From Megaustenia siamemsis (Eukaryota; Mollusca; Gastropoda; Stylommatophora; Ariophantidae): 64,000 nt of DNA. The DNA is taken from the NCBI GenBank assembly GCA_032433765.1, contig JAVIAB010000051.1:50136030-50200029 (forward strand). Reading direction: 5' to 3'. Shown here in pieces: positions 1 through 12,693 of the stretch. Every line of letters starts with the position of its first letter. The stretch's first letter is position 1. The notes beneath the pieces were generated by a model. The model did not search any database. It was not told where the DNA came from and worked only from the letters and a program-made list of their open reading frames with translations. The position numbers and the translations under genes are program-made.

Positions 1-800
1 GAATATATGGGCAGTATTATACAGACGTATCATTACTCATCTAAAAATAAAAACAGAGAGACATCTTTGGTTCACCATTATTCACATTATTATTAAAGGC
101 AACATAATTGACACAAATTTAGCAACATAGTCGTAAACATTGTTAAAGGGAAACACATACAATAACAATTATATGCAATCATCTTTTCGAAATAGTTAGA
201 ACATAAAAGAAGTAATAATATTATCACGTAAATGACATTTCTAATCTAACAATCTAATGTACTAAGACTTCTGTACATGTAAAAATGCAAACATGAAAGC
301 GAATCATTGCTACTAATGTAGACGAAATAAACATAATTATTGGTCTGGATACTACAAAAGTATTTCCTTAAAATGTAAAATAACAGAATAATGTAACCTT
401 TGCTGAAAGTGATGAAAACGTATTTAACGGTTAGTGTTTTAACAAATTAAACAAGAAATATAGAATATAAACCAACATTAACGTTTGTAAATACAACACT
501 CACAATGAATTAATAAAATACTTAATATGTAACATTTGAATGTAACGTTAGTGTTAGAGATAAGACGTTCAGAGTTTAGATCTGAGAAAATAAACTAATA
601 ACAGTGTGAATCATGATTTGGAGATACAGTAGAGAAACTAATTCTAGATTGACTTTAATTTGTTATTCTTTTCCAACATTTGAAGATAATGCAGCATAAA
701 CATAATTAATTGAATTTCTTACCATATATAAACAAATAACCTGAAATATGTCTAAGTCTTGCATTGCATAATATATTTTAAATGTGTTAACAAGCACTTG
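1..800. other. AT-rich stretch without recognised feature
   Basis: No long ORF, tRNA-like box pair, terminal repeat or LINE motif is visible. It is very AT-rich, with short A/T runs only. Confidence 0.6.
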
Positions 801-805
801 CGTGT

Positions 806-1612
806 GAGTGGAACTAGAAAACAGGTGGAACAAGTAGACAGGTAAAGTAGGAGACAGGTGGAACTAGTAGACAGGTGGAACTAGAAGAAAGGTGAAACTA
901 ATAGACAGGTGGAACTAGAAGAAAGGTGAAACTAGAAGACAGGTGGAACTAGAAGACAGGTGGAACTAGAAGACAGGTGGAACTAGAAGACAGGTGGAAC
1001 TAGAAGACAGGCGGAACTAGAAGACAGTACTAGAAGACAGGTGGGACTAGAAGACAGGTGGAAATAGAAGAAAGGTAGAACTAGTAGACAGGTGGAACTA
1101 GAAGGAAGGTGAAACTAGTAGACAGGTGGAACTAGAAGAAAGGTGAAACTAGTAGACAGGTGGAACTAGAAGACAGGTAGAACTAGTAGACAGGTGGAAC
1201 TAGAAGAAAGGTGGAACTAGAAGACATGTGGAACTAGTAGACAGGTGGAACTAGAAGACAGGCGGAACTAGTAGACAGGTAGAACTAGAAGACAGGCGGA
1301 ACTAGAAGACAGGTGGAACTAGTAGACAGATGGAACTAGAAGACAGACGGAGCTAGAAGACAGGTGGAACTAAAAGACAGGCGGAACTAGTAGACAGGTG
1401 GAACTAGCTAGAAGACAGGCGGAACTAGTAGACAGGTGGAACTAGAAGACAGGCGGAACTAGTAAACAGATGGAACTAGAAGACAGGTGAAACTAGTAGA
1501 CAGATGGAACTAGAAGACATGTGGAACTAGAATACAGTGAAACTAGAAGACATATGAAACTAGAAGACAGGTGGAACTAGAAGACAGGTGGATCTTGAAG
1601 ACAGGTTGACAT
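806..1612. repeat. 17-bp minisatellite
   Basis: Tandem repeat of a 17-bp unit (core aactagaagacaggtgg), roughly 45 copies. Unit variants differ at a few positions: gaagac/tagaca alternation, ggtgg/ggcgg, and occasional unit deletions near 1020. It ends where the pattern decays near 1610. The sequence shows no gene function. Confidence 0.95.
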
Positions 1613-2230
1613 ATTATTCTCTCGTTCACAGGAGTGCTGATAGTCTCTGAGGAAAGCGCCATGTGATTTGCTTGTATCGACTTTCATGAAGGACTAGATG
1701 AACCGTTTTTGTCCTCTTGAAGAAAATCGATACGCTTGACGATTCCAAGTGCACGTTAGAAAATATGAAACTGAATTGTAGCAATTGAAAATCTAAAATT
1801 GCACGCACTGAGCCTTTTCTGTAATAAAATGATATAATGCCTACAGAGTCTTCCCAATTTTTTCACAAGCGATTGGCAACTTTCTAAATTTTATTGATCT
1901 CCTGAGGTCAACGATTTGTGCTGTTGCCGAAAATCTACTTGTGAGAATGAGTGAGATAAGAAAATAAGACTATGCTGTGTGCTTTGAGAAATCGTTCTCC
2001 ATACACAACACAATACCACAAAACAAAGACAACACCGCAATATGCTACTCAAGGTCAATCTCTTTTCTAGTGTAGAAATATAAGAATGAATAATTATGAC
2101 CTGAACCAAGTGACCTGAGTAGAACTAGCTAGAGCAAGGGAGGAGCAGATTTGTTCACATAATTTTGATACATATTCTTGATCCATCCAAACACGTTATG
2201 TTAATATTATTGGCATGAATTGTATGTATT
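1613..2230. other. No recognised feature
   Basis: Two short minus-strand ORFs (60 and 72 codons) are present, but neither has a recognisable motif or composition suggestive of coding. Nothing else is seen up to the SINE target duplication at 2231. Confidence 0.5.
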
Positions 2231-2242
2231 AAGCAATATAGT

Positions 2243-2501
2243 GGGAGCCGCGATAGCTCAGTGGTTAGTGAACTGGACTTCAAAGGACATGGTGTAGGGT
2301 TCGACCCCAACCGACGGCTTCCGGGTTCACCCAGCCTTAAATGGGTACCGGATTTTTTCTGGGAAGTAAAGCAGCACGGGCGTAATACCGACAACATTAC
2401 CCCAAAAATCATGTGCTGAAGGTCTGTAAAATATAGGGTCACTAACACCATATTTCCTTATACGCCACTTGGCGTGACGGGGGTACTTTACTTGCTTTTT
2501 T
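2243..2501 (+). mobile_element. SINE A, tRNA-derived, full length
   Basis: The head is tRNA-like, with a box A match (tagctcagtgg) and a box B match (ggttcgaccc near 2298). The body contains a conserved accttaaatgggtaccgg-type segment and an end reading ggcgtgacggggg before a T-rich tail. A perfect 12-bp target duplication, aagcaatatagt, lies at 2231-2242 and 2502-2513 and fixes both ends. The same family recurs at 10644, 12445, 33955, 37774, 52871 and 53132. Polymerase III transcription from the internal boxes is expected for the class but not shown here. Confidence 0.93.
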
Positions 2502-2724
2502 AAGCAATATAGTTTTGCACAAACTACCTACCTAACAGGGAATACTGCAACTTGTCAGGATTATATTTTATTTATTTAATTGACAGAAAAATAAATAGGT
2601 AAATCTAAGGAAATCTTGTTTTACCTTGGATCAGAACAGTCGGATATTAAAAAGATGAGCTGAAACCATTAAAGAGTGTCAGATTATCATCAGTACTTAC
2701 ACAATTACGTTAAATTTTATAAGA

Positions 2725-3095
2725 AAAATGATCTCTGCTGAGATGAAATATGTTAGACGAACGACAGGAAACAGCCTGAGAGATAAGATCAGAAATGAAA
2801 AACTGAGAAAAAAGCTTGGAATAAACCCCGCCATAGAATATATAAAGAAACAACAGATAAAATGATTTGTTCGCGTGACATAGCAGAAAGATCAAAACAA
2901 AACACAACGAGCATTCCATAAACGTTGCGAGAACACCAGACCAAAGGGCCGACCATGAAAAAGATGGATTGATGGAATATTAGAAGCACTAGGAAACATA
3001 ACAGCAGCAGAGGCAAACAGAAGAGCAAAAGACCGCAAATTATATCTTCCCCCCCCCCCCCCTCCCCCGACGCTGAAAGGCAGATGAGGAAGGAA
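2725..3095 (+). mobile_element. LINE 3' end, C-terminal ORF2 relic (family 3)
   Basis: Conceptual translation gives YIKKQQI and, further on, RWIDGILEALGNIT, collinear with the better preserved element at 46435-48028 (YIKKQQINW, KWIKGILASLGGIT). This is the C-terminal tail of a non-LTR retrotransposon polyprotein. It is 5'-truncated and carries in-frame stops. The copy runs into a C homopolymer at 3049-3062 and a short 3' UTR resembling that of the 46-kb copy. No target duplication was identified. Confidence 0.75.
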
Positions 3096-3329
3096 AAATG
3101 GTCGATTGGTTTAAAATTAGGTCAACAAAAAGAAACAAGAAATAAAAGTTACACATATACAGCTTTTGAAAGACTGGAACGATCTTTCTACAGCAGAATG
3201 ATAACATTAAACGATTAGTTCAACGAGAATAAATCATACCTCGTTTCCTACAAATGTGAATTTTGTTATATAAAATTAGTGTTTATTATGATGATTATGT
3301 CTGGATTTAGAATGAAAAGGCGTGTCCCG

Positions 3330-3500
3330 TTAATATGCATTGAAGCGTTAGTGCCTGAGTCGCTAGTGCGCTTGCTACAGACTAAACGATTCCCGCTTCA
3401 ATTCCCAGATGGGACCAAATTATTTTTGGACCGACACAGCTTCAGAGTTCAACTAACTTTCGGAAGTAGGTACCGGAATTATTTTCTGAGAAAGGGCTGT
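3330..3500 (+). mobile_element. Degenerate SINE A copy
   Basis: A divergent tRNA-like head with a box B-like ttcaattcccag is followed by a segment resembling the SINE A body (ggtaccggaattattttctg). No target duplication is visible. This is an old, mutated copy or a related SINE. Confidence 0.45.
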
Positions 3501-3777
3501 GCAAAACACAACAAGCAATCGGAATGCATGGTCTTTTGACTTTTAGGACGAAGTACAAAATGAAATGGGTTGGCCACGTATTTCGATCATCACGCTTAGT
3601 AAAAACCATTCTGCAATGAACTGTAACATGAGCGAGATGCAGATACAGACATTTGAAGATTAAATAAAGCGGGCACCCCTCGACTTTGCAGAGTTCCAAA
3701 GAATGACTAAAGATAGTGAGAAATGGAGAAGGTAGACTAAGTCTGTCAGTGGAACCTTGACAAATCTCTGGGTTACG

Positions 3778-3829
<52 letters not shown>
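3500..3829 (+). mobile_element. LINE 3' end with (GAT)n tail
   Basis: Translation across frameshifts shows a KWVGHVFRSSRLVKTIL-like segment and then a EKWRR-like segment, a C-terminal signature widespread in RTE-type LINEs. It ends directly in about 16 GAT/ATG triplets (3779-3828), a tail typical of the RTE group. It is 5'-truncated with several stops. The histidine-rich and serine-rich minus-strand ORFs here only translate the triplet repeat. Confidence 0.7.
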
Positions 3830-6490
3830 GAAAAAATGCCGCAGGCACTATGCTGACCATAGCACTCATACAAAGTGTGGTTAGTCATTCTAAAAATGTC
3901 GGACATTAACACTATATTTCCTAAAATCCGTTAGATGTAAAGTGAACCCCATGCACTCAAGTTAATAAATAAATGAGTTTTATAATTGCGTACCGCAGTA
4001 AGTGACATAGAAATATGGAACAGAAACATGTTTCACTAACAACGTACAATGTAGAGTTTCGGAAGCACAACGCAAGTTAGGTGAGCAAATAAAACAATTG
4101 TTCACAATGAAACATGGGACGAGTGATACAAACATTAACAACAGGATATACAAACTTTTGCCAAATAAAATCGCCGGCCGATCAGTGGTTAGACCACTGA
4201 CTGACTTCTAAGTTCATCCAGTCTTATACGGGTATAGACATTTTTACTACGAAAGAAAAACGAACTATTGTAATATTAACTCGGGGTAAAGGCATTACAA
4301 ATTCGAAGATTCTCTAAAGCTGATGGTAACGATGAAAAGAAAAAAAAATAAATAAATGGTACAGTTACAGTTTTCGTAACATGGGTTGGTAACCATACCA
4401 TTGTTATTTTCTTTGTGTGTGTGTGGTCCTGTACTATTGACGACCATTAGTAGTTTTCCCATTATAAAACAATATTTGCATGGCTGTTTCCCATAAATGT
4501 CACGCGACGCCATCTCTATTTTTTTTTCTGTTTGCCATTATCGTGCAGTCAATATTAAGCATGTACATTAACAAAATAATTATGTCGCGCAATCAAAGTA
4601 CGATAAGCATTGACATTAAGTGCGAAAGACAAAGAAAGATCATAACTACTAAATTAATATTGTGTAACAGCGTAAGCTAATGAAAGCATGGGAGCAGGTA
4701 ACTTAGTCGTTACCCATTATTTCATAGACAATAGCAGTAACATATGGTAACGACCAGCAGTAGTTGGGACATAAAAGTTAAAGTATGGAAAATTCTCAAC
4801 GAGAATAACAAAGTGTACAAATAGAGATGGCGCATAGTTTATAGTAGGGATAAGGACACCCACCGAGGAATTATACTCGGACATAACAAGGACACCCACC
4901 AAGTTAAGGTAGAAGTTCAAGGGGATAGTAGACAAGGAAGGAAAGGTAGAATTATACTGAGAGTTTAGGTCCATGGAAATTTCCACTTCAATCAAGTTTG
5001 TGGAAGTGAGAGTAGGCGCATGACAATAGAGCATGCATTGACCCCATGACTATGGCCGTCTGATAAATAAGTTGTCATCCAACTACCAGGAAAGGTCATT
5101 GTCATGAGGTAATCATTAATTTAAATAGCGCATAGAGATTCACGAAAACAAAGTGTTTTCGTCAAACCATGAGAATAGTTCAAGTTTCGGTCACAGAATG
5201 ATGAGGAGTGACCAACTCAAGTGATCAAAAGAGTGCAAACTGTCACTTTGCGACAGTTTGAATGGCTGCTGAGTTTTTTAGGCGAAGAGTTGTGGCTGAA
5301 TTCTTAAACTTCAACACAATAGGTTTGAGTTAGTCAGGAATGAGAATTAGAACAACTTTTAAATTAGACAATCATTATTAGAACATTAGAATACGAGTCA
5401 GAAGAGCTAGAAGTTTATACAGTTAGAACAGTCAGAACAGTTAGAACAGTTAAGATTAGAAAGTTGAGCCAGTTACTTAGGAAGTTAAGAATCTTCAAGT
5501 GGTAGTTTTAAATCAGTTGAGAATTTATTAAATAAGTTGATAGAGAGTAGTAAGGATAGCAATGAACATATGAACTTTAGTTGTGAAGTGTTTGAGAGTT
5601 TTCAAGTTCTGTTTCACATTCTGATAAACGTAAGTAAGTGATAGAGAGATTGAATGCAAGATATGCACTTGTGGACTGATCATATCCACAGACTATTTGT
5701 CTCAGAGAAGTCCAGAATTAATTAACATTAATTTAAGAAAAGTGAATCAACCATTAGTCGAATCATTGTGCCAAGAAATATCAATATGCTTGATTATGAC
5801 TATATAATGAGAGAAAAAAGAGTCTGTCATGATCAACATGTAATCAATGTAAATGTGATGTGCTGTGAACAATAACATCAAGATATAATTTCAATAAATA
5901 TTATCTAGTTTCTGTAACAATTGTTCATAAGAACGTCTAATGTAATAAGAAGTAAAATTCATGAATTATGATACGAGAACAAGAGAAGTGGTAGCAACAA
6001 TTCAGAGTTACAGCCAAAATCAACCAATTTGAAAAGTAAGAACATAAACCATGAATACTAGAGACAGCAACCCGCAGCAAACATTAACAACCGATTGCAG
6101 CAACAAAAGCGCAGAACGAGGTTCTCGTAAAGGCTGGATTAGACAATTATTGAGCGCCACCTAGGAGCCACGAAACGCATGCAGTGAATGAGCGCACCCA
6201 ACAAGTCTGCGACCCGTTTTGTACGTCAAAGACGATTATCATAACCTAAAACGACCCCCGTCCCAAATAGAAGTTGTATTTACTGACGTGGACAAATATA
6301 TTCGTTATTACTTCAGACGGAATGGAAATCGTTATATTTTTTCTTATTTGATTATAAAAGCACTTTTCAAGCAATGAATGTGCAGCAATAAATCTTACAA
6401 GTCTGAGTCTAGAAACCACATTTGTAATCAAAGAGCAGCAAAAAAAAAAACTTATTCTCAGAGAAGTTGCAAACGTTATATTTCACTGTT
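3830..6490. other. Long stretch, mostly unrecognised
   Basis: Apart from a degenerate SINE at 4165-4290 I see no gene. Minor repeats are a duplicated ggacacccaccgag-like segment near 4853 and 4888, and short cagttagaa repeats near 5420-5450. The ORFs are short (up to 105 codons at 4717-5034, minus) with no recognisable motif. The segment 6130-6250 is less AT-rich than its surroundings. Confidence 0.5.
4165..4290 (+). mobile_element. Degenerate SINE A fragment
   Basis: A gatcagtggttag box A-like segment is followed by a ttcatccagtcttatacggg segment that aligns with the SINE A body, with part of the head deleted. No box B remains. Confidence 0.45.
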
Positions 6491-6493
6491 CTG

Positions 6494-6935
6494 CAGTCAT
6501 CGTCATCATCAAGAGCCGTCTTCGCATCGAAGGTTGGCTAAAATGGAGCGCCATTCCGCTCTGTTTCTTGCTTTGATGGTGCAGGTTGTCATAGGATGAT
6601 TTGTCCATCTTTTGATATTAGTCGTCCATGTTAGTCTTGGTCTGCCTCTGCATCTATTACCCTGTATTTTCCCTTACAATATAACTTTTAGTAGGCTGTT
6701 GTGTCTTTTAATATACCCTCAAAATAAATTTAATTTGTCCTGTTCCAATTGTGTTTTGTAGTTCTCTTTCAATCTTTAGTTGTTTTAAAACTTCATCATT
6801 TGTTCTCTTTTCTTTCCATCCAATTCTACCTATTCTTCTATATATCCACATTTCAAAGGTTTCAATTTTCTGTTCTGTTTTCTTTTCTGCCAGTACGCGT
6901 TAGTATTAATACCACTCTGGTTCATCTATTTTACA
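6494..6935 (-). mobile_element. LINE 3' end (family with GGTTGGCTA end)
   Basis: The reverse strand carries the same 3' terminus as the element at 13490-14036: a C-terminal tail rich in RGRGRPR-like residues, then a block containing tagccaaccttcgatgcg and a triplet (ATG/GAT) tail, here near 6497-6510. It is 5'-truncated and reads through stops. It belongs to a non-LTR retrotransposon. Confidence 0.65.
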
Positions 6936-7344
6936 GAAACCATAAGGGATATTTACTGATATGATGGAACCAAAGCTGCAGCGATGAATTATTAGGTTTT
7001 ATTTACTCTCTAGTGATTTGTGTTGTTGAATATGTTCTTTAATCTGGTTTCAAAAATACATATTTAACGCTGCCATTAAGACGAGAAATGGACCCAGAGT
7101 ACTAGGAATGTCAAGAACAAGTAATATAATTTATTAAGTTAAGTTTGGTAATGAAGTTCAGGTTTTTGTTGGTGATGTGAAGTTTTTTTTTTTTTTTTTT
7201 GTTACAAACAATGTGTCATGTCGTGAAGTGACATTTGTCAAAGACGTAAAGTTTGTTGTTTACACGAAATCTATTATGAACACAATGTGTCCCTCAGATA
7301 TATAGGTATCATTAAAATAACGTTGCCAATAGCATCACTATCGT

Positions 7345-7545
7345 CATAAGGTTGCATATCTTTTGCAAAACGTTGCGTTCACCACAACCCGTTTGAAAGG
7401 ATCTCCAGCTCTTGCCAGATCTTCTACTTCTTCTAATGTCTCTTTTATGTCTTGAAACCACATTCTTCTTGATCTGTCCCTGATGCGATGCCCAGGAACA
7501 ATACCTTCCATTATCGTTCTTTTCCACTGTGTCTTTTGAAGTGGC
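7345..7545 (-). mobile_element. LINE C-terminal fragment
   Basis: The minus strand reads MEGIVPGHRIRDRSRRMW and then FQDIKETLEEVEDLAR, followed by a short basic end. This layout matches the region after the reverse transcriptase in many LINE ORF2 proteins. It is about 65 codons long, with no RT domain and no clear tail, and reads as a small old fragment. Confidence 0.55.
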
Positions 7546-7549
7546 CATT

Positions 7550-8950
7550 AGATTTTAATTTCCTCTGTGGAATGGTGGTTATAAGCCAGTTCTTTTCAAT
7601 GTTTTTGATGTCAAAAACATGAATTCTATATTTTATGTTTTAACTAAAATGAAGGTTAAAAAGAAGTAAAGTGACAGGTAACGTTCTACTATCATATGAA
7701 ATATATTAATGACGAATGTGTTCTTGTTTTGGTGACTCTTTAAGTTATAAAACAATAATTGTCTATATTAAGATTCCCGTTGAGTGAAATAAAGTAAGGA
7801 CACGATGTTTCACATGAACATTGAATACATCTACTACGGTAAGCGGGAGAAAATGATGTGAAGGTTTTCGGTCCTGTGGTGGTTACCACTGACGTAAGGA
7901 AAAGTTTATAGGTTGATTATGTAGCTTGTGGGGCCATGACTTTTGGCTCAATAACACTTTAGTGATATTTTCATAGGTTGAATACTGGATCTTATATGTC
8001 CCTATGATTAAAGTCTGTGACATAAATATGAGATATGAGCTGGCGGTTATGCTCTGCTTCAGGAAATTATAGTCAAACATGAGACACTGTGCTTATTTCC
8101 CTACCGCCATTTATTTGCTTCTTAGACTGAACGACTCTATTCTTCTTGACAAATAACCCTCAGTTTACAGCAAAGGAATCGTAACGATGTGCTCAATTAT
8201 GTCCATGCATTGGTATTCGGTCGCAAGAAAAATGCGCAATGTTGCCCACTTACGCTCGTCTCCATTTCAATGCAGTTTTGTTTTGGCTACAATTCTGGCT
8301 TCATTTGGGTCACTTCTCAGCTACAAAGAGTGCATGCATATAAAACACTATGACACACATTTGAACAGATGCAGTCTAATAAGATTGTAAGACATAGAAT
8401 ATTTCCTTATAATAAAGCAAATTATTAAATCACCCTGTAGAATGATGTCAGATTTGACGAGCTAAGGATAAGCCCGTCATTGGGAAGTTTATCATCTCAT
8501 GAACACATTTTTAAAATTAGATACAAGATTTCTCAAATAGCACTAAACCATATAATACATAATGTTGATACCGCGAAATATACAATTTTCAACATCTTTG
8601 TGTTATATGGAATAACGTTATTTATCATATCTATATTTTACTTTGATTTTTTTCTACATATAAGCTAATTTGCTTGAAACGATAATAAACTTTCCGGTAT
8701 CATCTATTTTTATCTTTTTTTTCTGTATAATGATTTTACTTGTGACATTCTCTTCCAATCTATGCCGCATTTTCTCATAAATAGCAATAATATGATGATT
8801 TCTGATGTTTATGACGACCTATTTAATAAGCAACAATATTTGTCATTTACCATTTGTCTGCATATTTGTCTTTGAAATTTAAACAAATTTCAATAATTTT
8901 GGAAGCAAAATAAATATTTAAAAAAAAAAAAGGTTATACGCATTTGTCTC
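7550..8950. other. No recognised feature
   Basis: Short ORFs only (up to 67 codons), no known motif, no tandem array. AT-rich, with A/T homopolymer runs near 8710 and 8920. Confidence 0.5.
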
Positions 8951-8957
8951 AAAACAT

Positions 8958-9040
8958 GATTCTATTGGAACCCAGGACCATTTGTTGCTGAGACCGACGT
9001 CTTAACTCTAAACCACACAACCACCGACCACAGTGGGAAA
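8958..9040 (-). mobile_element. tRNA-like SINE head (type C)
   Basis: On the minus strand a tRNA-like segment has a box A-like tggtttagagtt and a box B-like gggttccaat. A similar segment lies at 13105-13180 on the same strand. No CCA end or cloverleaf of a functional tRNA was established. Confidence 0.45.
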
Positions 9041-9234
9041 TTTTTCTTTTAGAATTCATTATTCAGTGGCTTTATTCTCATGTCGGTGGGTAACGAGATT
9101 CAATAAATTGTTGTCCGATAATGGCGAAAAGTAGGAGGCTCTGCGTAATAACCTTGGGCAGTTAAAAGGTGAAGTCAAAACGTCACTGCTCGGGTAAAAG
9201 TTGTTATAAGCCTAATCAAATGATTTCTTTCTGC

Positions 9235-9475
9235 GACAACCACCCCTGGGCTCAGCAGCGAGGCCCGGCTAGAAACGTCAGTTACTCATCGACGGGAAAA
9301 AAAAACATGAGTACCTTCGAAGTCGGAGTTATCTGCCTGTGCGGCGAGGGACCCCGCTGCACGCGGCTGCCAGGGAAAAATGGATTAACACGTAAAATTC
9401 AGTTCCTAGTCTCTAGGGACTTCGTCAGAGTTGAAAGCTGGCGGACGCAACAACAACAACAACAACAACAATGGT
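9235..9475 (+). mobile_element. Repeat D, SINE-like, (CAA)n tail
   Basis: A GC-richer block contains gtcggagttatctgcctgtg and gcggcgagg, ending in eight CAA triplets at 9448-9471. A second copy lies at 24831-25080 with gtcggagacatctgcctgta and a CAA-like end. Two copies sharing body and tail support a dispersed retroposon. Its head is unclear. Confidence 0.6.
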
Positions 9476-9479
9476 TCCG

Positions 9480-10632
9480 ATGACGTGCAACGAAGTTAGT
9501 GCACGTAGGTCAATGTTCTGCTCTGTGTCTTTCAATATTTCGAGGAGAATATAGGAATACACATGGGTATGTAATGAAAGCAGTGATGATAATCCTACCA
9601 TATTAATAATGTAACATGTTTCTATTTTAGGTGAGAATAAATGGCATTTAGTATTATAGGAATTTATAAGGAAGAAATAAAACTTTTAATTAATTATAAA
9701 TATCTATAGTTCACAATAAATAGCAATTTTGAATTATTTTTAAAGTGATGGCACAAACGTTGTTCCACACATTTATATTTTGGACATAGTAATTGTCAGT
9801 TAGCATACGCTTCTAAAAATGTAAATGTCTTAGATTCTTTTCACAAAATATGCGTGTAACATATATAGTCAAACTGTTGGCAGTAACTGTCAACGTAGGG
9901 AAGAGCATGTGAAGGGTGGCAGCGTATTTAATCACGTGGACTTTCTATTGCCCTCCCCCACATGTGACGTCACAAGAGTGCAACAGCTTTTCTGATCAAG
10001 AATACGAAAAAACTATGGCTATGAAAAAAAATATGGCTAGTCCACATTTGGCTGTAAGACCAGGATGGTGTGCCTCTTGTATTTGGATGCATTGTGACAA
10101 AATACTATTGGCCCATGTTGGTGTATATTATTAGCTCTTTTTATTTTTTTTTTATCCCTTTGCTTGTTTGTATGCGGCATCTATGCTAATTTGGTCTAAA
10201 GTATAATGCTATGGTTCCGCATCAAGATGGAGATTTGTTGTTCTTCCTCTTACTATGAACGATTGATTAGTGGTCTAACTAGCCGTCGTCATGATTCATC
10301 TATTACTATTGAAAACGACATCTCGACTCTTAGATACAAACAAATAATTTTAGCCAAGACCTAGCAGTGCGGTTGAGAGGCTCGCCTAGAACAGGAGCGA
10401 GTTTTGAGATACAATGCGGATCCTGTGCAAAGTTTGACACATACAAGCAAAATACTTGGACATGGAGAATTTCTTCACTGTGCGCCATCTTCAGCTTGAA
10501 ATGACAATAGAGAGGTAGATGCTTTTTTTAAATTTACGTTTCGTTATTTATATTTACGTTTCGCTTTTTAGTCTCGAGCTCCTCCTAATTTTTTAATCTT
10601 ACAATTTTATATATTTCTACACCCATCCTACA
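9480..10632. other. No recognised feature
   Basis: Contains a 72-codon plus-strand ORF at 9916-10134 without recognisable domains. No repeats or LINE motifs seen. Confidence 0.5.
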
Positions 10633-10643
10633 TCCCCTCATGT

Positions 10644-10892
10644 AAAAAAAGTAAAGTACCCCCGTCACGTCAAGTGGCGTATAGGGAAATATGGTGTTAG
10701 TGACCCTATATTTTACAGACCTTCAGCACATGATTTTTGAGGTAATGTGGTCGATATTACGCCCGTTCTGCTTTACTTTCCCAGAAAAAAAATCCGGTAC
10801 CCATTTAAGGCTGGGTTAACCCGGAAGCCGTCGAACTCTACCCTTATCCTTTGTAGTCCAGTTCAGTAACCACTGAGCTATCGCGGCTCCCC
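10644..10892 (-). mobile_element. SINE A, full length
   Basis: Same family as 2243-2501 on the opposite strand, with its A-rich tail (plus-strand view) at 10644 and tRNA-like head at 10892. The 11-bp target duplication tcccctcatgt is perfect at 10633-10643 and 10893-10903. Box A is intact; box B is mutated relative to other copies. Confidence 0.93.
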
Positions 10893-10903
10893 TCCCCTCA
10901 TGT

Positions 10904-12138
10904 GGCACTTATAATTCTCTCTCTTTTCTTATCTCAACATTTTAGTTTTCCTCTCTCTCTCTATCCATTCTAAAGAAGGCCACAGGCCGAAACGTCAGTA
11001 TTGTGTTGCGTTCCTTCCTTGTAAAGCTGTCACCATACCTTGGAGTGCTTATCACACCCCCTTACTGGCTCCTAGATACTTGTAAGCCTTCACGCTGCCT
11101 CAGTACAGCAATTGTTAGTGAATGAGGTGCAAGAGCTCAAGTTAATTCACTCGACTATCTAGCATCTAGGTTCACAAAATAATGAAAATCCGGATACAGA
11201 TGACCTTGCGTAGTTCTGACCAGACTACCCAACAATTATTCAGTTGTAGTGAACAATATTGGCGCTCTACGTCATTAGGCTCAATGAAGACTGCCATCTC
11301 TTCCTTCCACATGGGTGTTACCAGACCTTGCCTCTACACGCATGTAACGCCTAAATGAGGTAAGGGGAATGGAAGAAAGTGGCAAATTTCATCCATCAAG
11401 TAATTTCTTCTAGGAGGCGGGCTGTGGAGTGCGAAGAGAATTGCGAGTCATGTCCTAGCCGTAGTCATTCACTGCATCAATTCATTGCTCCAGCTGTCTA
11501 GACAAACTGTTCAAACGGCGTCAGGACTATAAAGTGATGTTGACGTTGCGTTGCTCATCTTCACTTAAATCAACATTGCTCACATCTTCTTTTATTATTA
11601 TACAAAACCTTCGACATGTCAAAATGTCCCAAATATTGCGATGATCGCAATGTACCTTTCCCTATTTTATTTTTACAGCGTGGTTAAATATCTATGTGAA
11701 AGATGGTTAAATGGTTACATTAACTTCCATATTTTGAAAATAAAAAAGCACACCTAACAACAAGAACGGAATTTAAATCGTGTACCACTAGAATAATCCC
11801 ATCACCCATAAAACGTCTTTCCTACACTGTCTATCTTTCACTGAACTTGTTCAACTCACACTAAAAAAAGAAATATCACATCACAATCGATGCAGTCGCT
11901 ACGGGTATAAACGTGTTCATTTAGTCTGCAGCGTTCAAGCATAAACTTTACATATATAAATGTCGTTGATGTACGCTTCTCAAATTAGATTGATAAACAA
12001 AGACTAATTTACAGATCAGATATTAGTGTACACGAAGCACTCAGGTCAGAATATGAGGACGCGTTCTTTTCTGAGTGTAGAAACCATCAGAACGGTAGTC
12101 GGACATTATGTGTAGTCGGACATATTAACGTATTCCAA

Positions 12139-12140
<2 letters not shown>
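10904..12140. other. No gene; one common repeat-like phrase
   Basis: A ggccacaggccgaaacgtc phrase near 10978-10998 resembles 3' sequences of dispersed repeats but gives no clear element boundaries. No ORF above 60 codons and no other structure. Confidence 0.45.
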
Positions 12141-12186
<46 letters not shown>

Positions 12187-12187
12187 A
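12141..12187. repeat. (CT)n microsatellite
   Basis: About 23 CT dinucleotides, slightly interrupted near the right end. Confidence 0.95.
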
Positions 12188-12444
12188 TCATGGATGCAAG
12201 CCTTAAAATAATGTACGAGCTCTGTAACATATTCTAGGTTACCTGAGCTAAATACAGAAGGTGGGTCAAAATTACTTCACAGCAGACATTTTTGTGTGGT
12301 TATTTCATTGTTAGAGTTTGAAGTGAGTTGGCTTGTTTGTTTCGTCTGCAGCAATGAAGAGCCTACATTTGTACGATCCCCGTGCTTGCTGATTAAATCA
12401 TCTCTAACATTCCTCACAACACTTGTGCTACACTTTATTAAAAT

Positions 12445-12693
12445 GGGAGACGTGATAGCTCAGTGGTTAGTGAACTGGACTACATAGGACAAAAGATTGA
12501 GTTCAATCCAGATCGACGGCTGCCAGGTTCACCCAACCTTAATGGGTACCGGATTTTTTCTAGGAAAGTTAAGCTGCACGGGCGTAATATCGACCACATT
12601 ACCCCAAAAATCATGTGCCTAAGGTATGTAACAATTATGGTCACTAACACCATATTCCATATACGCCACTTGGCGTGACGGGGCACTTTACTT
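12445..12693 (+). mobile_element. SINE A
   Basis: tRNA-like head (tagctcagtggttag) and the complete family body ending in ggcgtgacgggg and a short tail. Box B is degenerate (gagttcaatcc). No clean target duplication could be assigned. Confidence 0.9.

Noticed and set aside
2243..2330. Functional tRNA gene
   Set aside because: Boxes A and B are present but the segment continues into a repeated SINE body with a target duplication; no mature tRNA end.
3660..3869. Histidine-rich and serine-rich ORFs
   Set aside because: They translate the (GAT)n tail of a LINE; all frames of the triplet repeat are open.
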